Assembly: GCA_026415535.1 (NCBI GenBank)
Contig: JAOAGX010000098.1
Location: forward strand, 1-7,724
Direction: 5' to 3'
Length of the DNA stretch: 7,724 bases
Source: Armatimonadota bacterium
Lineage (GTDB): Bacteria > Armatimonadota > UBA5829
Shown here: in pieces, positions 6,255 to 7,724 of the stretch
Numbering within the stretch: position 1 is the stretch's first letter
Layout of the letters: every line of letters starts with the position of its first letter
Made by a program: the position numbers and the translations under genes
Notes under the pieces: generated by a model
Database searches by the model: none
What the model saw: only the letters and a program-made list of their open reading frames with translations
What the model was told of the DNA's origin: nothing

Positions 6255-6300
6255 GTCATAATACGTCGTTCAGACCATAAAGCGTCCTTCTGGCATAATA
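6246..6300. repeat. Three tandem degenerate 18-19-base units
   Basis: CGTCCTTCTGTCATAATA (6246-6263) and CGTCCTTCTGGCATAATA (6283-6300) differ at one base. The stretch between them (6264-6282, CGTCGTTCAGACCATAAAG) is a more diverged unit. The period is about 18.5 bases and there are no spacers, so this is not a CRISPR array. Confidence 0.6.
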
Positions 6301-6313
6301 GGTAATTCATAGC

Positions 6314-6342
6314 ATGTCATTCTGAGCGCAGCGAATAATCTC
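6314..6342. repeat. TCATTCTGAGCG-type dispersed intergenic repeat
   Basis: From ATGTCATTCTGAGCG (6314-6328) through AGCGAATAATCTC (6330-6342) this closely matches a short intergenic repeat that I recall, from memory only, as common in many environmental bacterial genomes. A second, more degenerate copy of its end (GCGAGTAAAATCTC, 6388-6401) follows in the same orientation. It was probably spread as a small non-coding element; function unknown. Confidence 0.5.
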
Positions 6343-6472
6343 AACGTGCGAGGAGACCATTCGCTTAACCTCGGGATAACGCGAGAGGCGAGTAAAATCT
6401 CGGGCTGGCGGGGAATCTTGCATAGGTATACATCGTGTTTTACGGTGAAGTCGTGGACGCCTGGAACGGTGC

Positions 6473-6480
6473 TAAGGAGG
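6473..6480 (+). promoter_or_regulatory. Ribosome binding site deciding the flavoprotein start
   Basis: TAAGGAGG lies 5 bases before the ATG at 6486. A longer in-frame GTG at 6435 has no such site, so translation is assigned to 6486. Confidence 0.8.
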
Positions 6481-6485
6481 ACGGT

Positions 6486-7661
6486 ATGAAAACTTACAAA
6501 TACCTGATAGTGGGCGGAGGAATGGCGGCACATGGAGCCGTCAGAGGAATCCGGGAGATCGACAAGGACGGTGAGATTGGGCTGATCGGCGAGGAATCGC
6601 ATCCTCCATATAAGCGTCCATATCTTTCAAAAAAGCTGTGGCTAGGCAAGACCGAGGATAGTGTTTGGTTCGACACTGAACAAAGTGGCGTCTCGATGCA
6701 CTTGGGTCGCAAGGCAATCGGCCTGGACCCGGCGTCCAAGCGCATCACGGACGATAAAGGAGACGAATACTCTTATCAGAGACTTCTTTTCGCGACTGGC
6801 GGAACCCCTCGGCGTCTCCTGTTCACGTCAGTGGAGATCATCTATCTCAGATTTCTTGACGACTACCGGAAGCTGCGCGAACTTACTCAAAGTGGTGACC
6901 GTTTTGCCGTAATTGGCGGCGGATTTATCGGTTCCGAGATAGCAGCAGCTCTTTCGATGAACAACAAGCAGGTATTTATGGTCTTCCCGGAGGATGCCAT
7001 CAGCGACCGCATGTTCCCGCGCGATCTTGCCGAGTTCCTGAACGGTTACTATCGTGATCATGGGGTGGAAGTGTTTGCCGCAGATACGGTGATGGAGATC
7101 ACACCAAGTGGTTCGGAGTACGTTATGAAAACGGGCAGCGGACGTGAGATTGCGGTTGATGGAATTGTTGCAGGGGTCGGCATCGACCCGAGCGTTGGGC
7201 TGGCTGAGTCTGCAGGGCTAACGGTGGAGAATGGGATCGTGGTAGATGAGATGTGCCGAACCGCCAATCCGGATGTTTGTGCGGCAGGTGACGTTGCGAA
7301 CTTTTACAACCCTCTCCTGGGCAAGCGTGTTCGAGTGGAGCACGAGGACAATGCAATCACTCAAGGTGAGTACGCTGGCCGGACTATGGCTGGTCAAGGC
7401 GGGCCTTACCATTATCTGCCCTACTTCTACTCCGACCTATTTGATCTTGGCTATGAAGCCGTGGGTGAGTTGGACTCGCGCCTTCAGACATTTGCCGATT
7501 GGAAAGAGCCTTTCCGCGAGGGTGTGATTTACTACCTGAACCAGGGGCGAGTGCGGGGAGTATTGCTGTGGAACGTTTGGGACAAAGTGCCTGCTGCTCG
7601 GGAAGTCATAGCCGATAGCAGAACGTTTTCTCCGGAGGATCTCAAGGGACGGATCGCGTAG
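6486..7661 (+). CDS. FAD-dependent NAD(P)H oxidoreductase (ferredoxin/rubredoxin-reductase and AIF type)
   Basis: The 391-residue product has the two-dinucleotide-domain fold of this flavoprotein family. The N-terminal FAD loop is IVGGGMAAHGA (8-18), followed by the PPYKRPYLSK segment (40-49). ATGGTP (103-108) ends the first domain half. The NAD(P) loop is IGGGFIGSE (143-151), and CAAGDVANF (265-273) closes the FAD site. The C-terminus (YFYSDLFDLGYEAVGE, 313-328) resembles the AIF/reductase C-terminal domain. No redox-active CxxC is seen, so it is not a thioredoxin-reductase-type enzyme. There is no signal peptide or membrane segment, so it is cytoplasmic. Such enzymes pass electrons from NAD(P)H to a ferredoxin, rubredoxin, Rieske protein or quinone. 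None is encoded in the window, so the partner is unknown. It is separated from the sugar genes by a 500-base repeat-bearing gap and is probably an independent unit. Confidence 0.92.
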   Translation: MKTYKYLIVGGGMAAHGAVRGIREIDKDGEIGLIGEESHPPYKRPYLSKKLWLGKTEDSVWFDTEQSGVSMHLGRKAIGLDPASKRITDDKGDEYSYQRLLFATGGTPRRLLFTSVEIIYLRFLDDYRKLRELTQSGDRFAVIGGGFIGSEIAAALSMNNKQVFMVFPEDAISDRMFPRDLAEFLNGYYRDHGVEVFAADTVMEITPSGSEYVMKTGSGREIAVDGIVAGVGIDPSVGLAESAGLTVENGIVVDEMCRTANPDVCAAGDVANFYNPLLGKRVRVEHEDNAITQGEYAGRTMAGQGGPYHYLPYFYSDLFDLGYEAVGELDSRLQTFADWKEPFREGVIYYLNQGRVRGVLLWNVWDKVPAAREVIADSRTFSPEDLKGRIA

Positions 7662-7705
7662 TTTCCCGCGGCTTACACTGCACAGTTCAACTTTAGGGGT
7701 TATAG
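7662..7705. other. Short trailing sequence before the adapter
   Basis: These 44 bases after the flavoprotein stop show no hairpin or coding start. They are the last genuine genomic bases of the contig. Confidence 0.5.
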
Positions 7706-7724
7706 CTGTCTCTTATACACATCT
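7706..7724. other. Tn5 mosaic-end (tagmentation adapter) sequence, artefact
   Basis: The final 19 bases, CTGTCTCTTATACACATCT, are identical to the synthetic hyperactive Tn5 mosaic end used in transposase-based sequencing libraries. Natural IS50 outer and inner ends differ from it, and the contig stops exactly at its last base, so this is untrimmed adapter and not genome. Confidence 0.97.

Larger units (their letters stand above)
5988..6485. other. Non-coding gap of about 500 bases with repeats
   Basis: No credible gene lies between the short-chain dehydrogenase and the flavoprotein gene. Bases 5988-6160 show only weak palindromes such as TCGCCGGCGA. Bases 6168-6402 are rich in short degenerate repeats (listed separately). 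A small hairpin at 6207-6221 followed by TTTT is the only terminator-like element seen. A promoter for the flavoprotein gene should lie in the 3' part, but I could not single one out. Confidence 0.6.

Noticed and set aside
6246..6300. CRISPR-like tandem repeats
   Set aside because: The units are 18-19 bases and directly adjacent with no spacers, and no cas gene is present.
6270..6602. 110-codon open frame on the minus strand in the gap
   Set aside because: It runs from inside the flavoprotein gene into the repeat region. Its tail is translated repeat sequence and there is no sign of coding constraint.
7706..7724. Natural Tn5/IS50 end
   Set aside because: The sequence is the engineered mosaic end rather than the natural outer or inner end, there is no transposase, and it coincides with the contig terminus.

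Overview
The window reads as one end of an assembled contig from an uncultured bacterium. GC is moderate, genes are dense and bacterial-type ribosome binding sites are clear. I cannot place it taxonomically. There is no RNA gene, transporter, kinase or regulator inside it. The last 19 bases are the synthetic Tn5 mosaic end used in tagmentation libraries, so they are an artefact and the true genomic sequence stops at about 7705.

Bases 1-5987 hold a carbohydrate-catabolism island of six genes in two divergent transcription units. The left unit (minus strand, read from 3070 towards 1) is a class II sugar-phosphate aldolase, a long SorE-like medium-chain dehydrogenase with an apparent duplicated Rossmann segment, and a SrlD-like short-chain dehydrogenase cut by the left edge. 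Gaps of 7 and 2 bases show tight co-transcription. The right unit (plus strand, 3330-5987) is an LsrF-type class I aldolase/thiolase, a ribulose-phosphate-3-epimerase family protein and a second short-chain dehydrogenase that resembles the dehydrogenase half of the fused rhamnulose-1-phosphate aldolase/dehydrogenase. The 259 bases between the units (3071-3329) hold candidate promoters for both directions and a small palindrome that could be an operator.

Together the genes look like a pathway in which a phosphorylated sugar or polyol is oxidised and epimerised by several dehydrogenases and an epimerase, then cleaved by two different C-C-breaking enzymes. One is a metal-dependent aldolase. The other is of the LsrF type, which in the AI-2 pathway splits a diketone phosphate with CoA to dihydroxyacetone phosphate and acetyl-CoA. 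The other AI-2 genes (lsrG, lsrK, lsrR, transporter) are not visible here, so the substrate is more likely an unidentified sugar than AI-2. This is inference.

Bases 5988-6485 are a roughly 500-base non-coding gap with degenerate short repeats, including a copy of a TCATTCTGAGCG-type dispersed repeat. After it, 6486-7661 encodes a stand-alone FAD/NAD(P)H oxidoreductase of the ferredoxin/rubredoxin-reductase and AIF type, with no partner visible before the contig end.
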